From contig RFQA01000004.1 in NCBI GenBank assembly GCA_009925925.1, positions 1-45,569 of the forward strand: 45,569 nt of DNA. Reading direction: 5' to 3'. The first letter of the stretch is position 1. Each line of letters begins with the position of its first letter. Shown here one piece after another: positions 35,936 to 44,864 of the stretch. The position numbers and the translations under genes were made by a program. Source of the stretch: Betaproteobacteria bacterium (GTDB lineage Bacteria > Pseudomonadota > Gammaproteobacteria > Burkholderiales > Burkholderiaceae_C). The notes under the pieces were generated by a model that saw only the letters and a program-made list of their open reading frames with translations, searched no databases and was not told the DNA's origin.

Positions 35936-36817
35936 TTAGCGGGTCGCCAGAGATTGCAAAAAACGCGCTGCCACCGCGCCGGCGGGTGTGTCCCGGTGCC
36001 AGGCCATGAGCCACTCCCGCTCTTTGGGATACCCCGCCACTTGCAGGGCGGCCACTCCAAACCGTTCCAAGGCGGAATGGTCGTCATCGCTGCCCAACGC
36101 TTCTACTGGAATCTCGGCAATTCCCATGCCGGCTGATACACACCGGATGGCCGCCTCAATGCTTTCCATCTGCATGGAAGTCGGGGCGGCTGGTGTCAGC
36201 GCTTCGGTGCGTACCCATCGCTCCCCGGAGAGTTGCTCCAAGGTCAAAACATCCGGGTGCTGTGCCAAGCGGTGTGTCGCGCAAGCGATGATGACCAGCC
36301 GGGAGCGAATGACTGGGTGGGATTCCAGCCCGCTGATGTGCAGGGCGTCCGGGGTGATGAGGCAGTCGATCCGGCCCTGGTTGAATTCTTTGACGACATG
36401 GGGGCCTGACCCCAGCGTGAGGCTGATCATCACATCAGGATGGGCCGATTCAAATTGGCGTATGCAAGCGGGCAGGAAATATTCCGCCCCCGACATGGCA
36501 CCCACATGCAAGCTTCTTTGGTGCTTTTGCACCATGTCGACCAGGTACTGCTCGTAACGCTGCCAGGAGCGACTGATGTCCAGCTCCACCCGCACCAAGG
36601 CCTCCCCCGCCGCTGTCAGCTGAAGGCGATTTCCCTCTTGCGTGAACAGTGCATGCCCCACTTTTTCGGCCAGCTCCCTCAGTTGGACGCTGATAGTGGG
36701 TTGGGTCACGCTCAGTTCCTGCGCCGCCTTGGAAATGGACAAGAGTCTGGCAGTGGCTTCAAAAGCGCGGAGCTGTTGCGGCGTAATGCGTAAAAACCTC
36801 TTGAGCGGGGTGGGCAT
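35936..36817 (-). CDS. LysR-family transcriptional regulator
   Basis: The 293 residues comprise an N-terminal winged helix-turn-helix (about 11-70; QQLRAFEATARLLSISKAA then TQPTISVQLREL) and an effector domain (SLHVGAMSGAEYFLPACIRQ). The lead-in MPTPLKRFLRI is longer than usual. It resembles the CbbR/CysB-like group more than the CrgA group. It is divergent from the chemoreceptor gene across about 95 bases and convergent with the AEC transporter, either of which could be its target. No clear operator was found. Confidence 0.9.
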   Translation of the reverse strand: MPTPLKRFLRITPQQLRAFEATARLLSISKAAQELSVTQPTISVQLRELAEKVGHALFTQEGNRLQLTAAGEALVRVELDISRSWQRYEQYLVDMVQKHQRSLHVGAMSGAEYFLPACIRQFESAHPDVMISLTLGSGPHVVKEFNQGRIDCLITPDALHISGLESHPVIRSRLVIIACATHRLAQHPDVLTLEQLSGERWVRTEALTPAAPTSMQMESIEAAIRCVSAGMGIAEIPVEALGSDDDHSALERFGVAALQVAGYPKEREWLMAWHRDTPAGAVAARFLQSLATR

Positions 36818-36912
36818 AGTGCGGCGTCAATGGGAGCATAAAAAAAATCGTCTTTGCCAGTTTGGCATTGACTCCTACATTCTCCAAATGCTTTTGGTGC
36901 CATGGAGGACTC

Positions 36913-38568
36913 ATGAATTTGACACACATCAAGATTGGCAAGCGTTTGTTCATCGCCTTCGGGCTGGTTACGCTGATTTCCATGGTGACGGACGGACTGG
37001 CCATGCACAAGCTCAGCAGCGTACAGGCCAATCTCGAAAAAATTGTGACCGTGAACAACGTCAAGATGGACGCGCTGTACGACATGGCCAAAGCAGTACA
37101 CATCAAAAACCGCGTGATCCGGACCATGCTGCTGTTGGACGATGCGAACGAAATCAAGCAGCAAAGCGCCAAACTCGATGCAGCCGACAAACTCTATGCC
37201 CAGGCCTGGACTCGTTTGCAAAAGTTTCCGCCCGGTGAAAAGGCCAAAGCACTGCGTGCCCTGACCGATGAGTCGCGGGCCATCACGGAGCCCTTGCTCC
37301 AGAAGCTGACCAACTTTGCATTGCAAAACCAGGACAAAGAAGCACAGCCGCTGTTGATCAACCAGGTGATTCCCGCGGCCAATCGCTGGCTGGACGCGAT
37401 TGACGAAAACATTGAGCTGCAGCAACAGAGCAATGAGGCGGAATACACCGCTGCAGCACTGAGCTACCTGGAGGCGCGCAACACCTTGCTCGCTGCGGCC
37501 CTGGCCTCCGTTCTGCTGTCAGCGCTGCTGGCTTGGGCCATTACCCGCTCCGTGACCCGCCCGGTGGCTACTGCCATCCACGCGGCAGAGCGGGTTACCC
37601 AGGGGGACTTGACCGTCCCCATCCAGAGTCAGGGCGCTGACGAGACGGCCCAGCTGTTGACCACCCTGGGCAGCATGCAAGGTGGCTTGAACACTATCGT
37701 GGGCGGTGTTCGGCAGAACGCGGGAAGCCTGGCGACTGCGAGTGAGCAGATCGCTCAGGGCAATCACGACCTTTCGGCACGCACAGAGCAACAAGCCAGC
37801 GCCCTTGAGCAAACCGCAGCCTCCCTCGAAGAGCTCAGCGCCGCCGTCCACTCGAACGCGGAACACGCCAAAGAAGCCAACCAGCTGGCCATAGACGCCA
37901 GTGCCGTCGCAGTCCAAGGGGGAGAGGTGGTGGCCCAGGTGGTGTCCACCATGAGAGGCATCAACGAGTCCTCGCGCCAGATATCCGACATCATCAGCGT
38001 CATCGATGGCATTGCCTTTCAAACGAACATCCTAGCCCTCAATGCAGCGGTGGAAGCGGCCCGTGCGGGCGAGCAAGGCAGGGGGTTTGCCGTGGTGGCC
38101 ACCGAGGTGCGGACCCTGGCCGGCAAGTCAGCCCAGGCGGCCAAAGAGATCAAGTCGCTGATCAGTGCCAGTGTGGAGCGCGTGGAGCACGGCACCGCGT
38201 TGGTGGACCGGGCCGGCGAGACCATGACCCAGGTGGTGGATTCCATCCAAAAAGTCACCCGTTTGATGGGGGACATCAGCCTTGCCAGCCGGGAGCAGAG
38301 CCAAGGCGTGGCCGAGGTGGATCAGGCCATACAGCAAATGGACCAAGTCACTCAGCAAAACGCAGCCATGGTGGAGGAAATGGCCGCAGCAGCAGCCAGC
38401 TTGAACCAGCAAGCGCAAGACCTGGTTTCCATCGTGGCGGTTTTTCAGCTGCGTGACGAGCCCGCCCACCGCGCAGAGGCAAGGCCGGAACCACAAAGGA
38501 CGAAGTCCCCAGCGAGAGCCCTTCTACGCGCTCCGGCCCGGAGTGCTGCCCCCTTGCTGAGCGCATGA
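36913..38568 (+). CDS. Methyl-accepting chemotaxis protein
   Basis: A membrane chemoreceptor of 551 residues. TM1 lies at about 10-32, a four-helix-bundle periplasmic sensor at about 33-190, TM2 at about 191-212 ([19 protein letters not shown]) and HAMP to about 267. The long cytoplasmic coiled coil has its tip near residues 365-397 ([20 protein letters not shown] then [15 protein letters not shown]), the CheA/CheW contact. The C-terminus ends in a Pro/Ala/Arg-rich tail without a CheR-binding pentapeptide. The ATG at 36913 is chosen for GGAGGACTC just upstream. It lies 11 bases before a GGDEF-EAL sensor gene, so motility and c-di-GMP signalling are probably expressed together. Ligand unknown. 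Confidence 0.95.
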   Translation: MNLTHIKIGKRLFIAFGLVTLISMVTDGLAMHKLSSVQANLEKIVTVNNVKMDALYDMAKAVHIKNRVIRTMLLLDDANEIKQQSAKLDAADKLYAQAWTRLQKFPPGEKAKALRALTDESRAITEPLLQKLTNFALQNQDKEAQPLLINQVIPAANRWLDAIDENIELQQQSNEAEYTAAALSYLEARNTLLAAALASVLLSALLAWAITRSVTRPVATAIHAAERVTQGDLTVPIQSQGADETAQLLTTLGSMQGGLNTIVGGVRQNAGSLATASEQIAQGNHDLSARTEQQASALEQTAASLEELSAAVHSNAEHAKEANQLAIDASAVAVQGGEVVAQVVSTMRGINESSRQISDIISVIDGIAFQTNILALNAAVEAARAGEQGRGFAVVATEVRTLAGKSAQAAKEIKSLISASVERVEHGTALVDRAGETMTQVVDSIQKVTRLMGDISLASREQSQGVAEVDQAIQQMDQVTQQNAAMVEEMAAAAASLNQQAQDLVSIVAVFQLRDEPAHRAEARPEPQRTKSPARALLRAPARSAAPLLSA

Positions 38569-38579
38569 AAGGTGTGGCG

Positions 38580-41405
38580 ATGTGGATGCGTTTACGCGGC
38601 ATAGCCCAATCCCTTCGGGTGCGGCTGGCGGCCCTGATCCTGCTGGCGTTTGCCGGGGGCGGTGCGGTGCTGGGGAGCGCAGCATGGCAGGAAATTCAGC
38701 AGCAGATGTCCATACATGGCGTAGATGAGCAGGAACATGCCGCAGTCCAGTTGGCCCAGTCCATCGAGCGTGATGTGGAGTTCAGGAAAAAGTCACTCGA
38801 GCAGGTTGCGACTCTTGTCGCCCCTTTGTTGATCCGCAAGAACCCGGAGGCACTCCAGGACTTCTTGCAAGCCAAACCGGTATTTACAGGGCTGTTCAAC
38901 GGGGGCGTCGTTATGCTGGGGAGCAACGGCACAGCGCTGGCGGCGGTTCCCTCTGTCGCAGGCCGGTTGGGCGCCCATTACGCGGACACCGACTATGTGG
39001 CTGCGGCCTTACAGGGCGGCGGCGTAGCCATCGGAAGCCCGGCAGCCGCCCGTGGCTCCGAGGGCCTCTCCGAAATCGCCATGGCGGCGCCTGTGCGGGC
39101 CTCATCCGGCGCGATTGTGGGCGTAGTGGTGGGGTTTTCTTATCCCGCATCTACCAGTTTTTTGAGCGCCATCCTCGACCACCAGGGGCAGAGTGATCGC
39201 CATGTCAGCCTGCTGGATGCCCGAACCGGGAAAGCCGTGGTACCCGGACGGGCACAAGGCATGGTGCCCGCGGGCCCCCGCGATCCGCTGTCGCTCAAGC
39301 AGCTCTCCACGACTGAGGAGGGTACCAAGCTTGTTACCCGCATGCCGGTGTCCTCGACCTGGGTCCTGGAGTATGTTTCTTCGCGTGAATTTGAGCAGCA
39401 GCAAAGCCTGGCTCTGCGGAACCGCATGCTGGCTGCTTTCGGGGTGGGGCTGGCCGCGGTGGCCTTGCTTGCTGCAGGCGCAAGCCGAATCGCGCTGCGG
39501 CCCCTGCAGCGCGCAGCCTCAGAACTGCAGGATTGGAGCAGCGCCAAGGCTCCAGAAGCTTCTGACCTGGTCAGCAGGGTGGATGACATTGGGGTTCTTG
39601 CGCGCAACTTCTACCGTGTAGCTGAGAGGGTGACCCATGCCACCGAGTCCCTGGCCAAAGCCACCGGGCTGATGGAGCAGGCGGAAACCCTGGCACACGT
39701 CGGCGCCTGGGAATTGGATGTGCGGCAGCAACGACTGCAATGGTCCAGGCAGGCGTACCGCATCCATGACATTGGCGAAACACATGCGCTTCATTGGGAG
39801 CAAGCGGTTCGGGCTTACACCCCGCAAGGTCGCGCCACGTTGGAAAAAGCATTGGGCGAAACCATCCGTTTCGGGGTGGGCATGGATGTGGAGCTTGAGT
39901 TGCACGCCGGGGACGAACCATCCCGTTGGGTCCGGATGGTGGGAAAGCCGGTGCTTGAGAACGGTGAGGTCAGCAAGGTGGTGGGCGCGGTTCAGGATGT
40001 GAGCAAAACCAGGCAGGATGCCCGAACCATAGAGCTTCTGGCGTACCGGGATTCCTTGACCGACTTGCCGAACCGGCGTTTTCTGATCGACAAGCTGGAA
40101 GCCACGCTCGCAGCCAGCGCGTCAAGCGGCAATCAATTTGCGCTGGTGGCGGTGGACTTGGATAACTTCAAATCGCTCAACGACAGCCTGGGCCACTACA
40201 AGGGTGACCTTTTGCTCCAAGCGGTCGCAGAGACTCTACGCCGCTCGCTTGCCGATGGCGACATAGTTGCGCGTGTCGGCCCCGACGAGTTCATGGTGTT
40301 GATCGTCAGCCTGGGGCAGGATGCGGCTCTTGCGAGCGCTCGGGCCGGGCACAGGGCTGAAGACATGTGCCGCAAACTGCGGCAGCGCTATGTACTGGGC
40401 CGTTTGCACTACCACGCCACCGCCAGCGTGGGGGTGGTGACGTTCGGCGGCAAGGGGCTTGCCTCCGAGCTACCCCTCAAGCAGGTGGATCTGGCGTTGG
40501 CGCAAGCCAAGGCTTCCGGAGCCGGCTTGTGCGTGGTGTTCAACCCGCAGATGCAGGTCGCACTGGACAGGCGGGTCGAGTTGGAGGCCGCGATGTACCA
40601 AGGACTGATCAACAGGGAGTTCTCTCTGCATTACCAGGCGCAGGTGGTGGAGCGTGGCCCGGGGGACCGCACCATCGTGGGCGCTGAGGCGCTGATTCGT
40701 TGGACCCATCCCGAAAAGGGCCCCATCAGTCCGGTGGAGTTCATCCCCGTAGCCGAGACCAGCGGCTTGATTCTGGATATCGGCCGCTTCACGCTGCAGC
40801 AAGCGTGCCAGCAGTTGGCGAAATGGTCCCAAGACCAGGTGCTGGCGGGCCTGACTGTGTCGGTCAATGTCAGCGCGCGACAGTTCCATGAAGAGGGGTT
40901 TGTGGAGTCCGTCTTGCAAGTGCTGGCGCACACCGGCGCACCGGCCCGGTGTCTCAAGCTGGAGCTCACTGAAGGCATGCTGGTCACCAACATCGAGGAT
41001 GTCGCCATCAAGATGCAAGCGCTCAAAGCGATAGGCGTGAGCTTCTCGCTGGATGACTTCGGCACCGGCTATTCATCGCTGGCTTACCTCAAGCGGCTTC
41101 CGCTGGATCAGATCAAAATTGATCGAAGCTTTGTCCACGGTGTGTTGGACGACCTGAACGATGCCGCCATTGCCCGCACGATCATTGGTTTGGCCGACAG
41201 CATGGGGCTCTCCATCATCGCCGAGGGGGTGGAGACGCCGGCACAGCGTCAATTTTTGGCGGAGGAAGGGTGCATCGCCTACCAGGGCTACCTGTTCAGC
41301 CGCCCCCTGCCATGCGAGCAGTTTGAAGCGCTGGCTCTTGCTGAGCCCCTGAGACTTGTGTCATCGCACGACCTCAAGGACCTGGGGCGTGTAGTCGCAG
41401 CATGA
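38580..41405 (+). CDS. Membrane sensor with PAS, degenerate GGDEF and EAL domains
   Basis: A 941-residue c-di-GMP protein. A first membrane helix (about 10-30) and a second (about 285-303) frame a periplasmic Cache-like sensor. A HAMP-like linker and PAS domain (about 365-470) lead to GGDEF and EAL. The GGDEF active site reads GPDEF (residues 567-571), with Pro in place of the second Gly, and the RxxD inhibitory site is ADGD. The diguanylate cyclase is therefore probably inactive. The EAL site is intact (EAL at 703-705, ELTEGM, DDFGTGYSSL), so the product is probably a phosphodiesterase, perhaps GTP-stimulated. The start at 38580 has AAAGG upstream; an ATG at 38565 overlapping the chemoreceptor stop is possible. 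Confidence 0.93.
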   Translation: MWMRLRGIAQSLRVRLAALILLAFAGGGAVLGSAAWQEIQQQMSIHGVDEQEHAAVQLAQSIERDVEFRKKSLEQVATLVAPLLIRKNPEALQDFLQAKPVFTGLFNGGVVMLGSNGTALAAVPSVAGRLGAHYADTDYVAAALQGGGVAIGSPAAARGSEGLSEIAMAAPVRASSGAIVGVVVGFSYPASTSFLSAILDHQGQSDRHVSLLDARTGKAVVPGRAQGMVPAGPRDPLSLKQLSTTEEGTKLVTRMPVSSTWVLEYVSSREFEQQQSLALRNRMLAAFGVGLAAVALLAAGASRIALRPLQRAASELQDWSSAKAPEASDLVSRVDDIGVLARNFYRVAERVTHATESLAKATGLMEQAETLAHVGAWELDVRQQRLQWSRQAYRIHDIGETHALHWEQAVRAYTPQGRATLEKALGETIRFGVGMDVELELHAGDEPSRWVRMVGKPVLENGEVSKVVGAVQDVSKTRQDARTIELLAYRDSLTDLPNRRFLIDKLEATLAASASSGNQFALVAVDLDNFKSLNDSLGHYKGDLLLQAVAETLRRSLADGDIVARVGPDEFMVLIVSLGQDAALASARAGHRAEDMCRKLRQRYVLGRLHYHATASVGVVTFGGKGLASELPLKQVDLALAQAKASGAGLCVVFNPQMQVALDRRVELEAAMYQGLINREFSLHYQAQVVERGPGDRTIVGAEALIRWTHPEKGPISPVEFIPVAETSGLILDIGRFTLQQACQQLAKWSQDQVLAGLTVSVNVSARQFHEEGFVESVLQVLAHTGAPARCLKLELTEGMLVTNIEDVAIKMQALKAIGVSFSLDDFGTGYSSLAYLKRLPLDQIKIDRSFVHGVLDDLNDAAIARTIIGLADSMGLSIIAEGVETPAQRQFLAEEGCIAYQGYLFSRPLPCEQFEALALAEPLRLVSSHDLKDLGRVVAA

Positions 41406-41437
41406 TACGCAGGCATCAGCGCGGGTGCCTGGGGGCT

Positions 41438-41944
41438 TTAGCGGACTCCGGCAAGCCCTTCGCCGCCCACCGCCTTCGTGACGGGGCAGTTCACCACGAT
41501 GTCGGTCAGCTCCAGGCGGACTTGTCCCGCCTCTTCGGCGGCTAACAGTTCTTCTTCTGATTTCAGAACGCGCCCGTTGCGCGGCGTGAGCCAGCTGACC
41601 AGGACGAGCCGCCAGAGCGGGCTGTAGTTGGTATCCGCATTGAGTGCGCCCACCGGCCGAGGCGCAGACTGGAAGATGCTGATCTGCTCTTCCGCGCTGA
41701 ACTTGTAAACACGCTCCAGCACGGACTGTGGCGCGCCCAAGGCCTTGCGTAAACGGGGCACATAGTTCACGCCCAATGCTTTGGCCATGGTGGCGTCAGA
41801 GATATCGGTGGTCACATATTCCACCTGCCGGCCATCCACCCAGGCACGGCTCACGGGCAACACCGTTTCGTTGCGCTCCCCTGTGAGGTGGGCGCAGCCT
41901 GAAACCAGCACCGTCAAAAGAAGAAGCGCGCCTCTGCGGTGCAC
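41438..41944 (-). CDS. Small predicted lipoprotein
   Basis: The 168-residue protein has a lipoprotein signal, MHRRGALLLLTVLVSGC, with a clear lipobox VSGC, so it is probably anchored in the outer membrane or periplasm. The rest has no motif I can name with certainty. VLPVSRAWVDGRQVEYVTTD and YSPLWRLVLVSWL, followed by a terminal VVNCPV, recall a conserved exported domain of unknown function. It lies 10 bases after the TctC-type gene on the same strand, so it is probably co-transcribed with it and could be an accessory envelope protein. That link is inference. Confidence 0.75.
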   Translation of the reverse strand: MHRRGALLLLTVLVSGCAHLTGERNETVLPVSRAWVDGRQVEYVTTDISDATMAKALGVNYVPRLRKALGAPQSVLERVYKFSAEEQISIFQSAPRPVGALNADTNYSPLWRLVLVSWLTPRNGRVLKSEEELLAAEEAGQVRLELTDIVVNCPVTKAVGGEGLAGVR

Positions 41945-41954
41945 GTGAGTGTCC

Positions 41955-42953
41955 TCAGTCCGCCTTCACCCGCCCGCCACTGATCACCGGCTTCCAGCGG
42001 GCAATCTCGGAGGCGATCAGTTTGCTGAAATTGGCGGGGGTGTCCGGCGTGGCGATGGCGCCCTCGGTATTCAGACGGGTTTTGAGTTCGGGCGAGTTCA
42101 ACGCCAGATTGATCTGGTTATTGAGCTTGGCCACCACATCTACCGGTGTGCCGGCCGGTGCCACCACGCCGTACCACTGGTCAGCCTCGAAGCCTTGGTA
42201 GCCGCTCTCCGCCACGGTGGGCAGGTCCGGCAACGTGTCCAGGCGTTTAGGACTGGAGACGGCGAGCGCACGCAGTTGCCCGGCCTTGACCTGGTTGATA
42301 ACGGCCGGTGCGCCGGTAAACAACACCTGTATCTGACCGCCGACCAGGTCGGTGACCGCAGGGGCCGTGCCGCGGTAGGGGATGTGCAGCAGCGAGCTGC
42401 CGGTTTGCAGTTTGAAATACTCCGTGGCCAAGTTGGCTGCGCTGCCATTGCCGCCAGAGCCGTAGTTCAGTTGGCCAGGTTTGGACTTGGCCAGAGCCAC
42501 CAGTTCTTTCACGTTCTTGGCCGGCACGCTGGGGTGCACCACCAGGACGTTGGGTACGCGCGCCACCCAGGCCACAGGCGCAAAGCTCTTGATGGGGTCA
42601 TAGGGCAGGTTGGGGTAGAGAGAAGGATTCACTGCCAGTGTGCCGATGTGGCCCATGAGCAGGGTGTAGCCGTCGGCCGGGGCTTTGGCCACACGGTCGG
42701 CGCCGATGGAACCGCCCGCGCCGGGCACGTTGTCGATGACCACCGGCTGGCCCCAGGCTTCGTTGAGCTTCTGGCCGATGGCGCGCGCCAGGATGTCGGT
42801 GGACCCGCCGGGTGTGAACGGCACGACCAGCCGGATGGGTTTGGCAGGGTAGGTGCCAGCAGTCTGTGCCACTGCCGATTGTGATAGAAAAAGGCCGCTA
42901 GCGCCCGTCAATATTGCGCAGGCAGCTATGAATTTGGTAGTGGTTCGGGTCAT
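41955..42953 (-). CDS. TctC/Bug-type binding protein with repeat-encoded signal peptide
   Basis: A 332-residue periplasmic carboxylate receptor. The signal peptide MTRTTTKFIAACAILTGASG, then LFLSQSAVA-QT, leads into YPAKPIRLVVPFTPGGSTDI, the Bug hallmark, then NVPGAGGSIGADRVAKAPAD. GAGGAGACACCC precedes the ATG at 42953. The bases that encode IAACAILTGASGLF match dispersed repeat A. The gene lies next to a LysR regulator, a leaderless binding protein and an oxalomesaconate-hydratase-like gene, so an aromatic or tricarboxylic acid ligand is plausible. No TctA/TctB genes are visible. Confidence 0.92.
   Translation of the reverse strand: MTRTTTKFIAACAILTGASGLFLSQSAVAQTAGTYPAKPIRLVVPFTPGGSTDILARAIGQKLNEAWGQPVVIDNVPGAGGSIGADRVAKAPADGYTLLMGHIGTLAVNPSLYPNLPYDPIKSFAPVAWVARVPNVLVVHPSVPAKNVKELVALAKSKPGQLNYGSGGNGSAANLATEYFKLQTGSSLLHIPYRGTAPAVTDLVGGQIQVLFTGAPAVINQVKAGQLRALAVSSPKRLDTLPDLPTVAESGYQGFEADQWYGVVAPAGTPVDVVAKLNNQINLALNSPELKTRLNTEGAIATPDTPANFSKLIASEIARWKPVISGGRVKAD
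42888..42935 (-). repeat. Dispersed repeat A, copy 5, inside a signal-peptide coding region
   Basis: On the minus strand it reads ATAGCTGCCTGCGCAATATTG, here split as ATAGCTGC and CTGCGCAATATTG, then ACGGGCGCTAGCGGCC and TTTTT. By hand alignment about 30 of 38 positions match copy 2, with one inserted and one deleted base that cancel and keep the frame. Confidence 0.7.
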
Positions 42954-43054
42954 GGGTGTCTCCTCTGAATAGTTCTGTCGGCAGTGTGCGGGCAGTGCCA
43001 GTGGCACAGCAAGCGGCGCACGGAATAGCAGCTATGCAAAAAGCAGTGAGCGTG

Positions 43055-43969
43055 CTACCGGTGAATAGCCTCCAGCACCACCTTGCTCACCACATCCATG
43101 GCCTTGCGTTGGGTCTGGGTGGTGGGGCGGCGGGCCGACCACACCAGCATCAGCTGGCTCATGATGCGCGGGCTGTGAATGGACTGCACCGTGAATGTCT
43201 CGGGGTTGTCAAAGTTACTCAGCGTGTAGCTGGGCAGCACAGCGTGGCCCATGCCTTCTTTCACCAGGTTGAGGATGGCGTTGAGTCCATCGACCTCCAG
43301 CAGCACTTCAGGCCGGCGGCCCAGGGCCATCATCTCGCCCTCCAGCAGGATACGAAAGGCATTGGGCCGGCTCGGCAGGATCAGTGGCAGCGCCGCTACT
43401 TCTTTGAGGCTGATGGCGGGCGCCGTTTTGCCTTTGCCTTTTTTGCCGCCGCTGGGGTTGTGCGAGATAAGCGAGAGCTCGTCTTCATCCAGCGTGCTCA
43501 TTTCCAGATCGGTGCTCTGGCCGGGGTTGTAAAGCACCGCCATGTCGAGGTTGCCCAGGCGCAGGCCTTCGTGCATTTGCACCGAGAAACCCTCGGTCAA
43601 CGTCAGGTGGGCGTGGGGCAGGGCTTCGCGAAAGGCTTTCACCAGCGGCACGGTAATCAGCTTGGACAGGCTGGGCGGCAGGCCTATGGACACCCTCCCG
43701 GCCAGCGCGCCGCGGGCGGCGCCCATCTCTTCGCGGGTGAGTTGCACCTGGTGCAGGATGCCGCGGCCGTGCTCCAGCAACAACTTGCCGGCTTCGGTGG
43801 GCACTGCGCCACGGCCGTTGCGGGTGAGCAGGTTCTGGCGCAGCTCCACCTCCAGCAGGCGAATCTGGCGGCTCAGCGCAGGCTGGGCCACGTCCAGAGA
43901 GATGGAGGCGCGGGTAAAACTGCCCATTTCGGCCACGCGCACAAAGTATTCCAACTGTTTCAAGTCCAT
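43055..43969 (-). CDS. LysR-family regulator, possibly of aromatic-acid genes
   Basis: The 304-residue protein begins MDLKQLEYFVRVAEMGSFTR with the winged helix-turn-helix in about residues 1-60 (DVAQPALSRQIRLLEVEL). The effector domain follows (GRVSIGLPPSLSKLITVPLV). An unusual basic insert, GGKKGKGKT, lies at about residue 175. It is divergent from the leaderless binding protein and the hydratase-like gene across 139 bases that include a dyad, the usual place for its operator. Control of that cluster is therefore likely but inferred. The downstream TctC-type gene on its own strand may be another target. Confidence 0.92.
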   Translation of the reverse strand: MDLKQLEYFVRVAEMGSFTRASISLDVAQPALSRQIRLLEVELRQNLLTRNGRGAVPTEAGKLLLEHGRGILHQVQLTREEMGAARGALAGRVSIGLPPSLSKLITVPLVKAFREALPHAHLTLTEGFSVQMHEGLRLGNLDMAVLYNPGQSTDLEMSTLDEDELSLISHNPSGGKKGKGKTAPAISLKEVAALPLILPSRPNAFRILLEGEMMALGRRPEVLLEVDGLNAILNLVKEGMGHAVLPSYTLSNFDNPETFTVQSIHSPRIMSQLMLVWSARRPTTQTQRKAMDVVSKVVLEAIHR

Positions 43970-44018
43970 AGCAACAAATCCATAGCGGCAATCCGGGATG
44001 AGCGAGTTTCTTCTGAGA

Positions 44019-44056
44019 ATAGCTGCGCGTCAATTATGCCGATATGTGATAGCTGC
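44019..44056. promoter_or_regulatory. Candidate LysR operator
   Basis: ATAGCTGC occurs at 44019-44026 and 44049-44056, exactly 30 bases apart. Between them TCAATTAT (44030-44037) and ATATGTGA (44042-44049) form an imperfect dyad with six of eight matches and a 4-base centre. The position between divergent LysR and target genes suits an operator. ATAGCTGC also belongs to repeat A, so part of this may be repeat debris. Confidence 0.35.
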
Positions 44057-44108
44057 TAGTCGACCCCTCGGCTTATCAAAGCCAGCTTGGCCGAACAGAA
44101 TAGCCAGC

Positions 44109-44831
44109 ATGCAAAGCCCTGCCTCCTATTCCCACGCCCCTGCGGGTTTGACCCTGAAAGCTATCTCTTCGATGGCCACGCGCCAAGTGTTGACGGAGCT
44201 GGCAGAGGCGTATGAGGCCACCACGGGCGTGCACCTCGCGCTGGAGTCTGTGGGCGGAGTAGACGCCGCCAAGCGGGTGCAAGCGGGCGAGGTGTTTGAC
44301 ATCGTGTTTCTGGCGTCGGACGCCATTGACAAGCTGTTGGCGGCAGGCCATCTGGCGGCTGGCAGCCGTGTGGATCTGGTGCACTCCGGCGTAGCCGTAG
44401 CCGTGAAAGAAGGCGCTGCAGCGCCCGACATCGGCTCGGAAGCAGCGGTGCGCGCTGCCGTGTTGGCAGCACCCACCTTGAGTTACTCCACCGGTCCGAG
44501 CGGCGTCGCACTGGCCAAGCTCTTTGAACGCTGGGGCATTGCCAACGAGATCCAAAGCCGCATCGTGCAAGCACCCCCTGGCGTGCCGGTAGGCACGCTG
44601 GTGGCACAGGGTGAGGTGGCGTTGGGCTTTCAGCAGCTCAGCGAATTGATCCACGTGAATGGCATCCGCATCGTGGGACCGCTGCCCGCGGAGATACAGA
44701 TCACTACCACCTTTTCTGCGGGCCTCGGCGTCCATAGCAGCCGAGCCGACGCCGTGCGCGCCCTGCTGGACTACATGGCATCGCCCCAGGCCCATGCCGC
44801 CAAGCTGCGCCAGGGCATGGAGCCCGCATAA
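44109..44831 (+). CDS. ModA-like substrate-binding-domain protein without a signal peptide
   Basis: The 240 residues have the periplasmic-binding fold of the molybdate-binding (ModA) group. Seen are LTLKAISSMATRQVLTELAE, VDAAKRVQAGEVFDIVFLAS, and SYSTGPSGVALAKLFERWGI with the VPVGTLVAQGEVALGFQQLS block. The N-terminus MQSPASYSHAPAG has no hydrophobic signal, and an upstream start at 43998 does not supply a clean one either. It would therefore stay in the cytoplasm. It lies 33 bases before the hydratase-like gene and after a divergent LysR gene, so it probably serves the same pathway, perhaps as a ligand-sensing or enzyme-like protein. No ABC partner is present. Confidence 0.85.
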   Translation: MQSPASYSHAPAGLTLKAISSMATRQVLTELAEAYEATTGVHLALESVGGVDAAKRVQAGEVFDIVFLASDAIDKLLAAGHLAAGSRVDLVHSGVAVAVKEGAAAPDIGSEAAVRAAVLAAPTLSYSTGPSGVALAKLFERWGIANEIQSRIVQAPPGVPVGTLVAQGEVALGFQQLSELIHVNGIRIVGPLPAEIQITTTFSAGLGVHSSRADAVRALLDYMASPQAHAAKLRQGMEPA

Positions 44832-44864
44832 GCACACATACCGACAACATCACCGGAGACTTCC

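Noticed and set aside
41410-41431. CAGGCA/TGCCTG hairpin as terminator of the GGDEF-EAL gene
   Set aside because: The stem is 6 bp with a G-rich, not T-rich, tail; too weak to call.
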